Assembly: GCA_015066175.1 (NCBI GenBank)
Contig: SVOW01000001.1
Location: 186,001 to 250,000, forward strand
Direction: 5' to 3'
From: Oscillospiraceae bacterium
GTDB lineage: Bacteria > Bacillota > Clostridia > Oscillospirales > Acutalibacteraceae
DNA: 64,000 bases
The translations under genes and the position numbers were made by a program. This document shows, piece by piece, positions 27,895-35,986 of this stretch (the first letter of the stretch is position 1; each line of letters opens with the position of its first letter). The notes under the pieces are model-generated. The model saw only the letters and a list, made by a program, of their open reading frames with translations. It had not been told where the DNA came from and ran no database searches.

Positions 27895-27926
27895 TATTTC
27901 ATATAAATATTGAAAGAAGAATCTAT

Positions 27927-28790
27927 ATGAAAATTTCTGAAATTTTATCAAAAAACAAGGCAACTTTGTCTTTTGAAGTTTTCCCGCCAAAAACAAGTGA
28001 TAACTACAAAAGCGTGGAAACTGCTACAGCGGAAATAGCAAAACTGAAGCCTGATTTTATGAGTGTTACTTACGGTGCAGGCGGCGGCACAAGCGAATAC
28101 ACCGCAAGCATTGCTTCAAACATTCAGAAAACAGAAAACGTGCCTACACTTGCACATCTTACCTGCGTTTCTTCTAAAAAAGAAAAGGTACATAAACAGT
28201 TAAAGCTTCTTGAAGAATACGGCATTGAAAACATTATGGCATTGCGTGGTGACAGAACAGATAACGACTGCGAAGATTACCATTACGCATCTGAACTTAT
28301 TGCCGACATAAAAAATCTTTGCGGCGAAAAATTCTGCATAGGCGGTGCCTGCTACCCTGAATGTCACCCTGAAAGCAGCAACCTTGCAGAAGACATTCTT
28401 CACCTTAAAGAAAAAGTTGATGCAGGATGCGAATTCCTTACAACACAGATGTTTTTTGACAATAATATTCTTTACAAATATATTTTCAAGCTCCGCGAAG
28501 CAGGCGTGACTGTGCCTGTAGTGGCAGGAATTATGCCTGTTACAAACGCAAATCAGATTGCACGAATCTGTTCACTTTCAGGCACATATCTCCCATCAAA
28601 ATTTAAAAACATTGTTGATAAATTCGGTTCAGACCCTGACAGTATGAAACAAGCAGGCATTGCATACGCAACCGAACAGATTATCGACCTGATTGCAAAC
28701 GGAGTTAATTTCATTCACGTTTATTCAATGAACAAGCCTGACGTTGCTGAGAAAATACAGTACAATCTTTCAGATATTATAGGAAAGTGA
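27927..28790 (+). CDS. metF: Methylenetetrahydrofolate reductase
   Basis: 287 residues from ATG 27927 (GAAGAA site, modest). Reduces methylene-THF to methyl-THF for methionine synthesis. Marks: FEVFPPKTSDN near residue 18, SVTYGAGGG near 50, ENIMALRGDR near 102, GGACYPECHPES near 139, TQMFFDN near 170 and AGIMPVTN near 200. The usual TIM-barrel flavoprotein. The metH stretch begins right at its stop codon, so the two are co-translated in an operon. Confidence 0.93.
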   Translation: MKISEILSKNKATLSFEVFPPKTSDNYKSVETATAEIAKLKPDFMSVTYGAGGGTSEYTASIASNIQKTENVPTLAHLTCVSSKKEKVHKQLKLLEEYGIENIMALRGDRTDNDCEDYHYASELIADIKNLCGEKFCIGGACYPECHPESSNLAEDILHLKEKVDAGCEFLTTQMFFDNNILYKYIFKLREAGVTVPVVAGIMPVTNANQIARICSLSGTYLPSKFKNIVDKFGSDPDSMKQAGIAYATEQIIDLIANGVNFIHVYSMNKPDVAEKIQYNLSDIIGK

Positions 28791-28795
28791 TACCA

Positions 28796-31156
28796 ATGAA
28801 TATAAAAGAAAAAATCGCAAACGGAATAGTAGTTTTCGACGGTGCATTAGGAACAGAACTTCAGAAAAGAGGTTTGAAGCCGGGTGAACATCCTGAAGAA
28901 TGGAATTTAACTCACAGCGATGTTATAACAGACATTCACAGAAGTTATATTGATGCAGGTGCAGATGTTATCAACGCCAACACATTCGGTGTGAACAGAC
29001 TTAATTTCCCTGACAGAATTGAAGAACTTGTTTCTGCTGCTTTTGAAAATGCAAAAAAAGCAGTTAAAGAATTAGGCAAAGAGTGTTTCGTCGCTCTTGA
29101 TATCGGTTCACTGGGAAAACTTCTGAAACCTGCAGGCGAAATTGAATTTGAAGACGCAGTAAACATTTTCAAAGAAGTTGTCTTGCTTGGTGTTAAAAAC
29201 GGTGCAGACCTTATTCTCATTGAAACAATGACAGATTCCCTTGAAACAAAGGCTGCAGTTATCGCAGCGAAAGAGAATTCAGATTTGCCTGTTTTTGTTT
29301 CAAATGCATACGATTCATCAGAAAGGCTTTTATGCGGTGCAGACGCTGAAACAATGGTTGCGATGCTGGAGGGACTTTCTGTTGATGCAATCGGCATTAA
29401 CTGCAGTTTAGGTCCGAAGCAGATGAAACCAATCGTTGAAAAGCTTTGCAGATATTCCTCAACACCTGTTTTTGTCTGCCCTAACGCAGGACTTCCACGC
29501 GAAGAAAACGGCAAAACTGTTTTTGACGTAAAAGCAGATGAATTTGCAGAAATTCAGAAAGAGTTTCTCGGAATGGGTGTTCACGGAATCGGCGGATGCT
29601 GTGGCACTACACCTGAATTTATAAACAAACTTTCACACCTTAAAAACGAAATAACTCCCCTGCCCATTGAAGAAAAAAACTTCACAGTTGTAACTTCATT
29701 TGCAAAGAGTGTTTATTTCGGCAAAAGACCTGTGCTTATAGGCGAAAGAATCAACCCCACAGGCAAATCAAAATTCAAGCAGGCGTTAAGAGAAAATAAC
29801 ATTTCTTATATTCTCGGCGAAGCAACAGGTCAGAAAGATAAAAAAGTCCACATTCTTGACGTTAACGTTGGGCTACCTGAAATTGACGAAACAGAAATGA
29901 TGTGCCGTTCGATTGAAGCTATTCAGGCTGTTGTTGATTTACCGTTGCAGATTGATACATCTGATTTCGACGCAATGGAAAAAGCAATGCGTATTTATAA
30001 CGGAAAGCCTATGATTAACTCCGTTAACGGCAAAAAGGAAGTTATGGAAAAAGTTTTCCCCCTTGTTAAAAAATACGGCGGTGTTGTGGTAGGACTTACA
30101 CTTGATGAAAACGGAATTCCCGAAACTGCTGACGGAAGAATTGAAATTGCAAAGAAAATTTATGACACTGCAGAAAAACACGGAATAAGCAGAAAGAATA
30201 TTGTAATTGACCCGCTGGCACTTACAATTTCTTCTGATAAAAATTCAGCAAAAACAACTCTTGAAGCAGTAAGACGCATTAAAGATGAATTAAACGGCAA
30301 TACAATTCTCGGCGTTTCAAACATTTCATTCGGTCTGCCTGAAAGAGATAATATAAATTCCGCTTTCTTCACAATGGCAATGCAGAAAGGTCTTTCAAGT
30401 GCAATCATCAACCCCTATTCTGACAAAATGATGCAGAGTTATTACAGTTTCCTTGCACTCGAAAACTTTGAAAACGGTTGCGAAGATTATATTGACTTTG
30501 CATCATCAAATAAGCAGGAAGTAAAAGTGAATGTGCAGGAAATCGCAGACCTGAAAACCGCTATTGAAAAAGGTCTCGAAGAAAAAGCATCTGCCCTTGC
30601 AGAAGAATTGATAAAAACAAAAGATTCCCTTGAAATTATAAATGAGTTTATTGTACCTGCACTTGATAATGTTGGTGACGGATTTGAAAAGAAAACTGTT
30701 TTTCTTCCACAGCTTCTGATGAGTGCAAACGCAGCAAAAGCGGCATTTGACGTTATTAAGAAAAATATGCAGGGCGAAAAGCAGGAATCAAAAGGCAAAA
30801 TCATTCTTGCAACAGTCAAAGGTGACATCCACGATATCGGCAAGAATATTGTGAAAGTGCTTCTTGAAAATTATAGTTTTGATGTGATTGATCTGGGCAA
30901 GGATGTGCCGCCTGAATTGATTGTTGAAACAGCGAAAAAAGAAAACGTGAAATTAGTAGGTTTAAGTGCGTTGATGACAACCACCGTACCTGCAATGAAA
31001 GAAACTATTTCACTTCTGAAAAAAGAACTCCCCTCATGCAAAACGGTTGTAGGCGGTGCAGTTTTGACAGAAGAATACGCAAACTCAATCGGCGCTGACA
31101 AATACGCAAAAGACGCAATGGAAACAGTAAAATACGCAGAAAGTATTAAGTTATAA
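28796..31156 (+). CDS. metH: Cobalamin-dependent methionine synthase without activation domain
   Basis: 786 residues from ATG 28796 (a GTG at 28787 overlaps the metF stop and sits too close to the AGGA site). Moves the methyl group of methyl-THF to homocysteine by way of cobalamin. Domains: homocysteine/zinc domain (about 1-285; Cys ligands in GINCS and GGCCGTTPE), pterin-binding domain (about 310-570; IGERINPTGK, DVNVGLPEID), and the cobalamin helix cap and Rossmann domain (about 575-786; KGDIHDIGKNIV with the lower-ligand His). The C-terminal AdoMet reactivation domain of E. coli MetH is absent, as in many Clostridia, so reactivation must be done by another protein. Confidence 0.92.
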   Translation: MNIKEKIANGIVVFDGALGTELQKRGLKPGEHPEEWNLTHSDVITDIHRSYIDAGADVINANTFGVNRLNFPDRIEELVSAAFENAKKAVKELGKECFVALDIGSLGKLLKPAGEIEFEDAVNIFKEVVLLGVKNGADLILIETMTDSLETKAAVIAAKENSDLPVFVSNAYDSSERLLCGADAETMVAMLEGLSVDAIGINCSLGPKQMKPIVEKLCRYSSTPVFVCPNAGLPREENGKTVFDVKADEFAEIQKEFLGMGVHGIGGCCGTTPEFINKLSHLKNEITPLPIEEKNFTVVTSFAKSVYFGKRPVLIGERINPTGKSKFKQALRENNISYILGEATGQKDKKVHILDVNVGLPEIDETEMMCRSIEAIQAVVDLPLQIDTSDFDAMEKAMRIYNGKPMINSVNGKKEVMEKVFPLVKKYGGVVVGLTLDENGIPETADGRIEIAKKIYDTAEKHGISRKNIVIDPLALTISSDKNSAKTTLEAVRRIKDELNGNTILGVSNISFGLPERDNINSAFFTMAMQKGLSSAIINPYSDKMMQSYYSFLALENFENGCEDYIDFASSNKQEVKVNVQEIADLKTAIEKGLEEKASALAEELIKTKDSLEIINEFIVPALDNVGDGFEKKTVFLPQLLMSANAAKAAFDVIKKNMQGEKQESKGKIILATVKGDIHDIGKNIVKVLLENYSFDVIDLGKDVPPELIVETAKKENVKLVGLSALMTTTVPAMKETISLLKKELPSCKTVVGGAVLTEEYANSIGADKYAKDAMETVKYAESIKL

Positions 31157-31162
31157 AAAAAT

Positions 31163-31190
31163 CCACCTGAGTAACACTCAGGTGGTAATT
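31163..31190. terminator. Bidirectional intrinsic terminator
   Basis: CCACCTGAGT (31163-31172) and ACTCAGGTGG (31176-31185) form a perfect stem; T-rich on both sides. Confidence 0.85.
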
Positions 31191-31191
31191 T

Positions 31192-32628
31192 TTATACTCT
31201 TGTCACACTGAAAACATATGGACTGTCACCGCTGAGCACATCGCCTGACAATGTACCTTCAAGATTTATCATATAATACCCTGATGGTTTTTCTATCCAT
31301 TCTTCAGATTCAAACTCATAGCTCTGATTATAACTATCATAATATACGTTCATAAGATATTTTCCGCTTTTGGAATTATCCATTCCGGGCATATTATAAA
31401 ATTCAAATGTTGCCTTATATGCACCATCTTCTTCATACACTGTTAAAGTGAGACCTCTTTCTATGCTTGCGGAATATGAACCCTGATACACACCGATTAT
31501 GTCATCCATAACATTTTCTTCAACATATTTGTCTTCGGTTATAACTGAAAATGTGGTGGGATATTCTCCGCTCAATACTCCGTCAACAAGAGTACCCTGC
31601 AAGTCTATGAAACCATATCTGTATGAATCTTCATCCCACTCATATCCCTCAAAATAATATGTATCTGAATACTCATCATAACTTACATTCATTTTCAATT
31701 TGCCTGTTTCAGTGTTTCTTCTGCCGGGCAAACCGTAGAATTCAAACAGTGCCTGATATGTTCCGTCTTCTTCATAAACTGTAAGCGTGAGTCCTGCTTC
31801 TCCGTTATAATCTTCAAATGACCCCTTATAAACACCAACTGCTTCTTCTAATTTTCTTTCTGTTCTGTTCAATGCTTTTGCAGTAACATCCGGCATAAGT
31901 TTCGGTGAAATATCAATCATAACAAAGTCTGAATCAGGTGTTTCTTTAGCAAGAATTTCGTCACCTTCCTGATGCACTTCGTGATACAAACCTGAAGTGT
32001 CAGACGCTGCAGCCTGATTGTCTTCAACAGTATAGATGTATGAATAACCGATATCAGAATCTTCTTCACATACTTCCAATGAAATATAAACAGTATCGTT
32101 TGTTTTGATAAGACCGTTTGATTTACCGCTGATATTTTCCTTAATGGGCTGTGCTTCTTTATCGTTAACAAAATAGATATCAGCTTCGTAATAATCAGGA
32201 TTTTTAGCTTTTCTGTCGTTAGTTTTACCTACAACAGCATATGCTTCAACTGTGCCGTCTGAGTCAAAGTCTTTGCACACCATATCAACAATAGGTTTTG
32301 TTGTGCTTTCTTTAAGAATCTGTTTGAGTTTTTCTTTATCAGACAATTGAACCTGCTGATCTTCTTTATTCAACAAATCCGGTATGAAAATCACACCAAA
32401 TGCAACTGCTGCTGCAAGTATAACTGCAACAACGGCAATAATAATTGCTTTTACAGGCTTTTTCTTTTTTTCCTTTTCAGGAGATGTGGTGTCAGCTGTG
32501 TAATCTGACATCGGCACACCGTTATTAAAAGATGGCTGTGAATAAACCTGACTTAACGGATTGCCGCAATAAGCGCAGAATTTTACACCGTCTTTATTAC
32601 TTTTTCCACATTTCGGACAAATGCTCAT
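31192..32628 (-). CDS. Zinc-ribbon membrane protein with two copies of a lipocalin-like C-terminal unit
   Basis: 478 residues from ATG 32628 (GGAG 9 bases upstream; an ATG at 32634 is only 3 bases from it). Zinc ribbon (CPKCG...CAYCG), Ser/Thr linker, basic stretch, one transmembrane helix (IIIAVVAVILAAAVAFGVIFI, about 65-85), then the same outer domain as in the gene at 14051 (ILKESTTKPIVDMVCKDFDSDGTVEAYAVVG ... ADIYFVNDKE ... SGKSNGLIK). Two beta-rich units of about 95 residues follow (GVYKGSFEDYNGEAGLTLTV and GVYQGSYSASIERGLTLTV). I do not recognise the function. It is a paralogue of the 14051 protein with a different C-terminus. Confidence 0.73.
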   Translation of the reverse strand: MSICPKCGKSNKDGVKFCAYCGNPLSQVYSQPSFNNGVPMSDYTADTTSPEKEKKKKPVKAIIIAVVAVILAAAVAFGVIFIPDLLNKEDQQVQLSDKEKLKQILKESTTKPIVDMVCKDFDSDGTVEAYAVVGKTNDRKAKNPDYYEADIYFVNDKEAQPIKENISGKSNGLIKTNDTVYISLEVCEEDSDIGYSYIYTVEDNQAAASDTSGLYHEVHQEGDEILAKETPDSDFVMIDISPKLMPDVTAKALNRTERKLEEAVGVYKGSFEDYNGEAGLTLTVYEEDGTYQALFEFYGLPGRRNTETGKLKMNVSYDEYSDTYYFEGYEWDEDSYRYGFIDLQGTLVDGVLSGEYPTTFSVITEDKYVEENVMDDIIGVYQGSYSASIERGLTLTVYEEDGAYKATFEFYNMPGMDNSKSGKYLMNVYYDSYNQSYEFESEEWIEKPSGYYMINLEGTLSGDVLSGDSPYVFSVTRV

Positions 32629-32733
32629 TTTCATTTTCTCCTTACATAAAAATTACAACTACATCTTACAGCATTTCAGCAATATTTTCGCTCAATTGTA
32701 AAAAACGATTTACTATTTGTAATTTTTGATATA

Positions 32734-33582
32734 TTATGACTTATCAGAATTCTTTTTTATCGCATTATGTGGGCATGCCTTTATGCAATCGCCACAACGG
32801 ATGCATTCCATGCTGTTGGGGTCTTTGAATGTTTTTATATCAATTTTACAGGCTTTCTGACAAGCTCCGCAGGATGTGCATTTCTTTTCGTCAACTCTGT
32901 ATCTATAAAGTGAGATTTTATTGAACAAGCCATAAAATGCACCAAGCGGACAAAGATATCTGCAAAACGGACGATACACAAGAATTGAAAGCAGAATAAC
33001 TGCAACAAGAATAGCAACTTTCCACGCATAAAGCCAGCCGATTGCATTTCTTATTCCTTCATTGAGCACAGCAAGAGGCACACCTGCACCTAAAGTTCCT
33101 GAGGGACATATATATTTGCAAAACCATGTTTCCCCAAGACCGAATGCATCAACAGCAAAAAGAGGAAGCAGAATCACAAATACTGCAAGAATTACATATT
33201 TCAGGAATTTCAGGAATCTGTCACCCGGCAGTTTTTTTAATTTCCTGAAAAAAGGAATTTTATATAACAAATCCTGAACAAGTCCGAAAGGACACAGCCA
33301 ACCGCAGACAAACCTGCCTAATAAAGCTCCGACCAGAATCAAAAAACCTGAAATATAAAAAGAAAATTTATGCTCTCTTGACGAAAGCGATGATTGCAAA
33401 GCACCCACAGGACACGAGCCTACAGCACCCGGGCAGGAATAACAATTAAGCCCAGGCACGCAGACAAATTTTGCTTTCCCTTGAAAAATCTTTCCTTTGG
33501 CAAAGCCTTGCACGTAACCATTTGTAAGTGCAGTAAACACAAACTGAACAATCAGGCGCAATCGATTTTTTATTTTTTTCAT
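32734..33582 (-). CDS. NapH-like membrane 4Fe-4S ferredoxin
   Basis: 282 residues if started at ATG 33582, just after the stop of the 48-residue gene; a TTG at 33594 is an alternative. About five membrane helices carry two CxxxCP signatures (VCGWLCPFG and FCRYLCPLG), and the C-terminus has two 4Fe-4S clusters (CTSCGACQKAC, CIRCGDCIKACP). An N-terminal Cys group (CYSCPGAVGSCPVGA) completes the NapH/Fer4_5 layout. It probably passes electrons from inside to a redox partner outside; the TlpA-like protein of the same operon is the natural candidate. This is inferred from context. Confidence 0.82.
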   Translation of the reverse strand: MKKIKNRLRLIVQFVFTALTNGYVQGFAKGKIFQGKAKFVCVPGLNCYSCPGAVGSCPVGALQSSLSSREHKFSFYISGFLILVGALLGRFVCGWLCPFGLVQDLLYKIPFFRKLKKLPGDRFLKFLKYVILAVFVILLPLFAVDAFGLGETWFCKYICPSGTLGAGVPLAVLNEGIRNAIGWLYAWKVAILVAVILLSILVYRPFCRYLCPLGAFYGLFNKISLYRYRVDEKKCTSCGACQKACKIDIKTFKDPNSMECIRCGDCIKACPHNAIKKNSDKS

Positions 33583-33586
33583 AATA

Positions 33587-33733
33587 TCAGCCAACGCCTA
33601 TACACTCCAGACAAATCACAATTGCTTTTCTCAAAACATCTTCTGCTTCACCGCGATAAAAACCTACAGCCATAAAAGCTATGCCTACAAAAGCAATTGA
33701 AAATGCAATCAGATTTTTCTTCCTTTCCGTCAT
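33587..33733 (-). CDS. CD1871A-family CXXC-motif small membrane protein
   Basis: 48 residues, ATG at 33733 overlapping the TGA of the TlpA-like gene by four bases (ATGA), so translation is coupled. It has one transmembrane helix (LIAFSIAFVGIAFMAVGFY) and ends AIVICLECIGVG with a CxxC pair facing outside or near the membrane. This ending and size match the CD1871A CXXC-motif family, known as a partner of TlpA-like and 4Fe-4S membrane proteins in Clostridia. It may pass electrons or disulfides between them. Easy to miss because of its size. Confidence 0.8.
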   Translation of the reverse strand: MTERKKNLIAFSIAFVGIAFMAVGFYRGEAEDVLRKAIVICLECIGVG

Positions 33734-34272
33734 AAAACCATCTCCATACGCTCATTTATGATTGCAATCCAGTCTTCTTTTGAACGTGCGCCGATGACGC
33801 TTTCGCCTACAAGACAGCCGTTTTCGTCAACGAAAATTGTTTCAGGCACTGAATAAACCTGACTGAGTTTTGCGTTATATAAAGATTCTGACGGCAATAT
33901 ATGGAGATAATCTGCACCTGTTTCAGAAATAATCTCTTTTGCGAGAGAAACATCAGTGCTTACATCAACAGGAATTCCTATAATCTGAAAACCTTTATCA
34001 GCTAATTCTTTATTCAACTCGCCAAGATGGGGCATTTCGTTTATACAAGGTCCGCAATAAGTTGCCCAGATATTTATCATTGTGAGTTTTTTGTCCTTGA
34101 AAACAGTTTCATCAACTGCATTTCCGTTAATATCAACAGAATCAAAATTGCTCAACAAGCCATTAGCAGTCTGCACTGTAACTTCGGTTTCCGCTTGTTG
34201 CTTTTGTTCACAACCTGTAAACAAAAATGATAATACCAACACAAACGAAATCAATGCAAAAGTCTTTTTCAT
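33730..34272 (-). CDS. TlpA/ResA-like thioredoxin-fold lipoprotein
   Basis: 180 residues. Lipoprotein signal KKTFALISFVLVLSFLFTGC with lipid Cys at residue 21. Thioredoxin fold with active site WATYCGPC near residue 70, followed by MPHLGELNKELADKGFQIIGI and the cis-Pro region SVPETIFVD near 142. It should reduce disulfides or sulfoxides outside the membrane. First gene of the redox operon, with a consensus promoter. Confidence 0.88.
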   Translation of the reverse strand: MKKTFALISFVLVLSFLFTGCEQKQQAETEVTVQTANGLLSNFDSVDINGNAVDETVFKDKKLTMINIWATYCGPCINEMPHLGELNKELADKGFQIIGIPVDVSTDVSLAKEIISETGADYLHILPSESLYNAKLSQVYSVPETIFVDENGCLVGESVIGARSKEDWIAIINERMEMVL

Positions 34273-34290
34273 TCATATCACCTCATGATA

Positions 34291-34319
34291 ATTATATAAT
34301 TAAAATTTTTACTTGTCAA
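34291..34319 (-). promoter_or_regulatory. Promoter of the TlpA-CXXC-NapH operon
   Basis: Minus strand TTGACA, 17 bases, TATAAT: both boxes match consensus exactly. Confidence 0.8.
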
Positions 34320-34364
34320 TGTACATATAAGCGGACTGCACATAATTTTTCCTTAATTTTTTCA

Positions 34365-34393
34365 TTGACAAAAGTTGTTTGTAAATATAAAAT
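34365..34393 (+). promoter_or_regulatory. Promoter of the nuclease operon
   Basis: TTGACA, 17 bases, TAAAAT, 28 bases before the ATG at 34421. Confidence 0.75.
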
Positions 34394-34420
34394 TTATGTA
34401 TAAAAGAAAGGAGTGAGAAA

Positions 34421-34816
34421 ATGAAAATTGCCGTTTGTGTCTGCAATAATATGGGTATGCTTTTCAATTCAAGAAGGCAAAGCCGTGACAGAGTTTTAAT
34501 CAGGGATTTTGTGGACACAGCAAAAAACAACAGAATTTTAATAAACCATTTTTCAAAAAATCTTTTCGATGAATACGAAGTTACGATTGATGATGATATG
34601 ATGAACATTGCAGAAAAAAATGATTATTGCTTCATCGAAAACACAGATATTCTCCCCTATATTAACAAAATTAATGAAATTACAATTTACAGATGGAACA
34701 GAAAATATCCTGCAGATTTTTATTTTCAGATGCCGTCAGGTTTCACATTAAAAGAAACCTATGAATTCAAAGGCAGTTCTCACGAAAAAATCACTAAGGA
34801 GGTTTATGTTAAATGA
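34421..34816 (+). CDS. Small conserved protein coupled to a secreted nuclease
   Basis: 131 residues, AAAGGAG site. Starts MKIAVCVCNNMGMLFNSRRQ; the pattern N-x-x-G-M-x-F-N-x-R-R-Q-S-R-D is one I recall from small proteins often mislabelled ribonuclease Z. It has no metallo-beta-lactamase motif, so that name is not supported. No signal peptide, so it stays in the cytosol. Its stop overlaps the start of the nuclease by four bases. A regulator, chaperone or inhibitor of the nuclease is possible but unproven. Confidence 0.65.
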   Translation: MKIAVCVCNNMGMLFNSRRQSRDRVLIRDFVDTAKNNRILINHFSKNLFDEYEVTIDDDMMNIAEKNDYCFIENTDILPYINKINEITIYRWNRKYPADFYFQMPSGFTLKETYEFKGSSHEKITKEVYVK

Positions 34817-35925
34817 AACAAAACTTTTTAAAAACTAAAAAATATCTGCTAATTCTGCTTGTTGCTATTTTTACCATTACAGGAATTACAAGTTGTGCAG
34901 GTGAAAATAATACCACTGACGCAAGCTGTTCAACTTCTGTTACAGTAAAAGAAGAGACAGGCTCAACTCAGAATGTAACTAACAGCGAATCTGCAGACAA
35001 AACTGATTCACAAAGCAGCAGCACAACAACCGTTCCAAACAATCAGAATCCATCTGATGCAACAGTAAATGTAGAAAATGTTTCACCTTCACAAACACCC
35101 ACATTCAATGGTCAGCCATATGTTACTGTCAACAACAATATTCCCTCTTTCACCGATGCCCAAAAAGCAACAACAACTTCTTCCGAAACATACGCAAGCC
35201 TTGACTCCTTGGGCAGATGCGGTGTTGCATTCGCCTGCATCGGAAAAGATATTATGCCCACAGGTGAACGCGGTGAAATCGGTCAGGTAAAACCTACGGG
35301 ATGGCAGACAGTAAAATATGATTGCGTAGACGGCAAGTATCTGTATAACAGATGTCACCTTATCGGTTGGCAGTTAACAGGTGAAAACGCAAACACCAAA
35401 AACCTTATCACCGGCACACGTTATATGAATGTTGACGGGATGCTTCCTTTTGAAAACATGGTAGATGACTACATTGAAGAAACAAACAACCATGTTCTGT
35501 ACAGAGTTACACCTGTTTTTCAGGGAAATGAACTTGTGGCTCGTGGAGTGCAAATTGAGGCTTTTTCAGTTGAAGATAAGGGTGACGGAATCTGTTTCAA
35601 TGTTTATTGTTTCAATGTACAACCGGGAATAAAAATTGATTATGCAACCGGCTCGAGTTCATTAGACGGCGAAACTGTAACTCAACCGACTACAACAAAA
35701 CCTATAACTACTACGAAGCCTGCAACAACCACAAAACCCGCAACTACAACAGCAGTTGTATCACCTGACACAACATACATTCTCAACACAAATTCAAAGA
35801 AATTCCACTATCCATCTTGTTCTTCTGCAAACAACATTTCTGCAGCAAACAAGAAAGAAACAAACCAATCAAGAGAATCACTTATTGCCGAAGGTTATTC
35901 ACCTTGTGGTAACTGCAAGCCATAA
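34813..35925 (+). CDS. Secreted DNA/RNA non-specific endonuclease lipoprotein with C-terminal Cys domain
   Basis: 370 residues, AAGGAGG site inside the previous gene. Lipoprotein signal (LLILLVAIFTITGITSC; Cys near 28), Ser/Thr/Asn-rich linker (to about 90), then the Endonuclease_NS_2 domain (about 95-275) with its catalytic His in YNRCHLIGWQLTGENANTKN and the metal-holding Asn. A TTTKP repeat linker (about 290-312) leads to a 55-residue domain of the Ada-like metal-binding kind (KKFHYPSCSSANNI ... GYSPCGNCKP). It should degrade extracellular nucleic acid, for nutrition or DNA uptake. Confidence 0.85.
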   Translation: MKQNFLKTKKYLLILLVAIFTITGITSCAGENNTTDASCSTSVTVKEETGSTQNVTNSESADKTDSQSSSTTTVPNNQNPSDATVNVENVSPSQTPTFNGQPYVTVNNNIPSFTDAQKATTTSSETYASLDSLGRCGVAFACIGKDIMPTGERGEIGQVKPTGWQTVKYDCVDGKYLYNRCHLIGWQLTGENANTKNLITGTRYMNVDGMLPFENMVDDYIEETNNHVLYRVTPVFQGNELVARGVQIEAFSVEDKGDGICFNVYCFNVQPGIKIDYATGSSSLDGETVTQPTTTKPITTTKPATTTKPATTTAVVSPDTTYILNTNSKKFHYPSCSSANNISAANKKETNQSRESLIAEGYSPCGNCKP

Positions 35926-35940
35926 AATGAAATGCATATA

Positions 35941-35971
35941 AAAAAGACGCATCACAAGATGCGTCTTTTTT
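35941..35971. terminator. Bidirectional intrinsic terminator
   Basis: AAAAAGACGCATC (35941-35953) pairs with GATGCGTCTTTTT (35958-35970): perfect 13-bp stem with T-runs on both strands. Confidence 0.9.
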
Positions 35972-35986
35972 GTTATTATTTACTTT

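Noticed and set aside
27834-27926. S-box or T-box riboswitch before metF
   Set aside because: The leader between promoter and start codon is only about 30 bases, too short for either.
28945-29514. 189-aa minus-strand ORF opposite metH
   Set aside because: Ser/Pro-rich antisense shadow of a highly conserved gene, no ribosome site.
34421-34816. Ribonuclease Z identity for the small gene before the nuclease
   Set aside because: No HxHxDH metallo-beta-lactamase motif and far too short.
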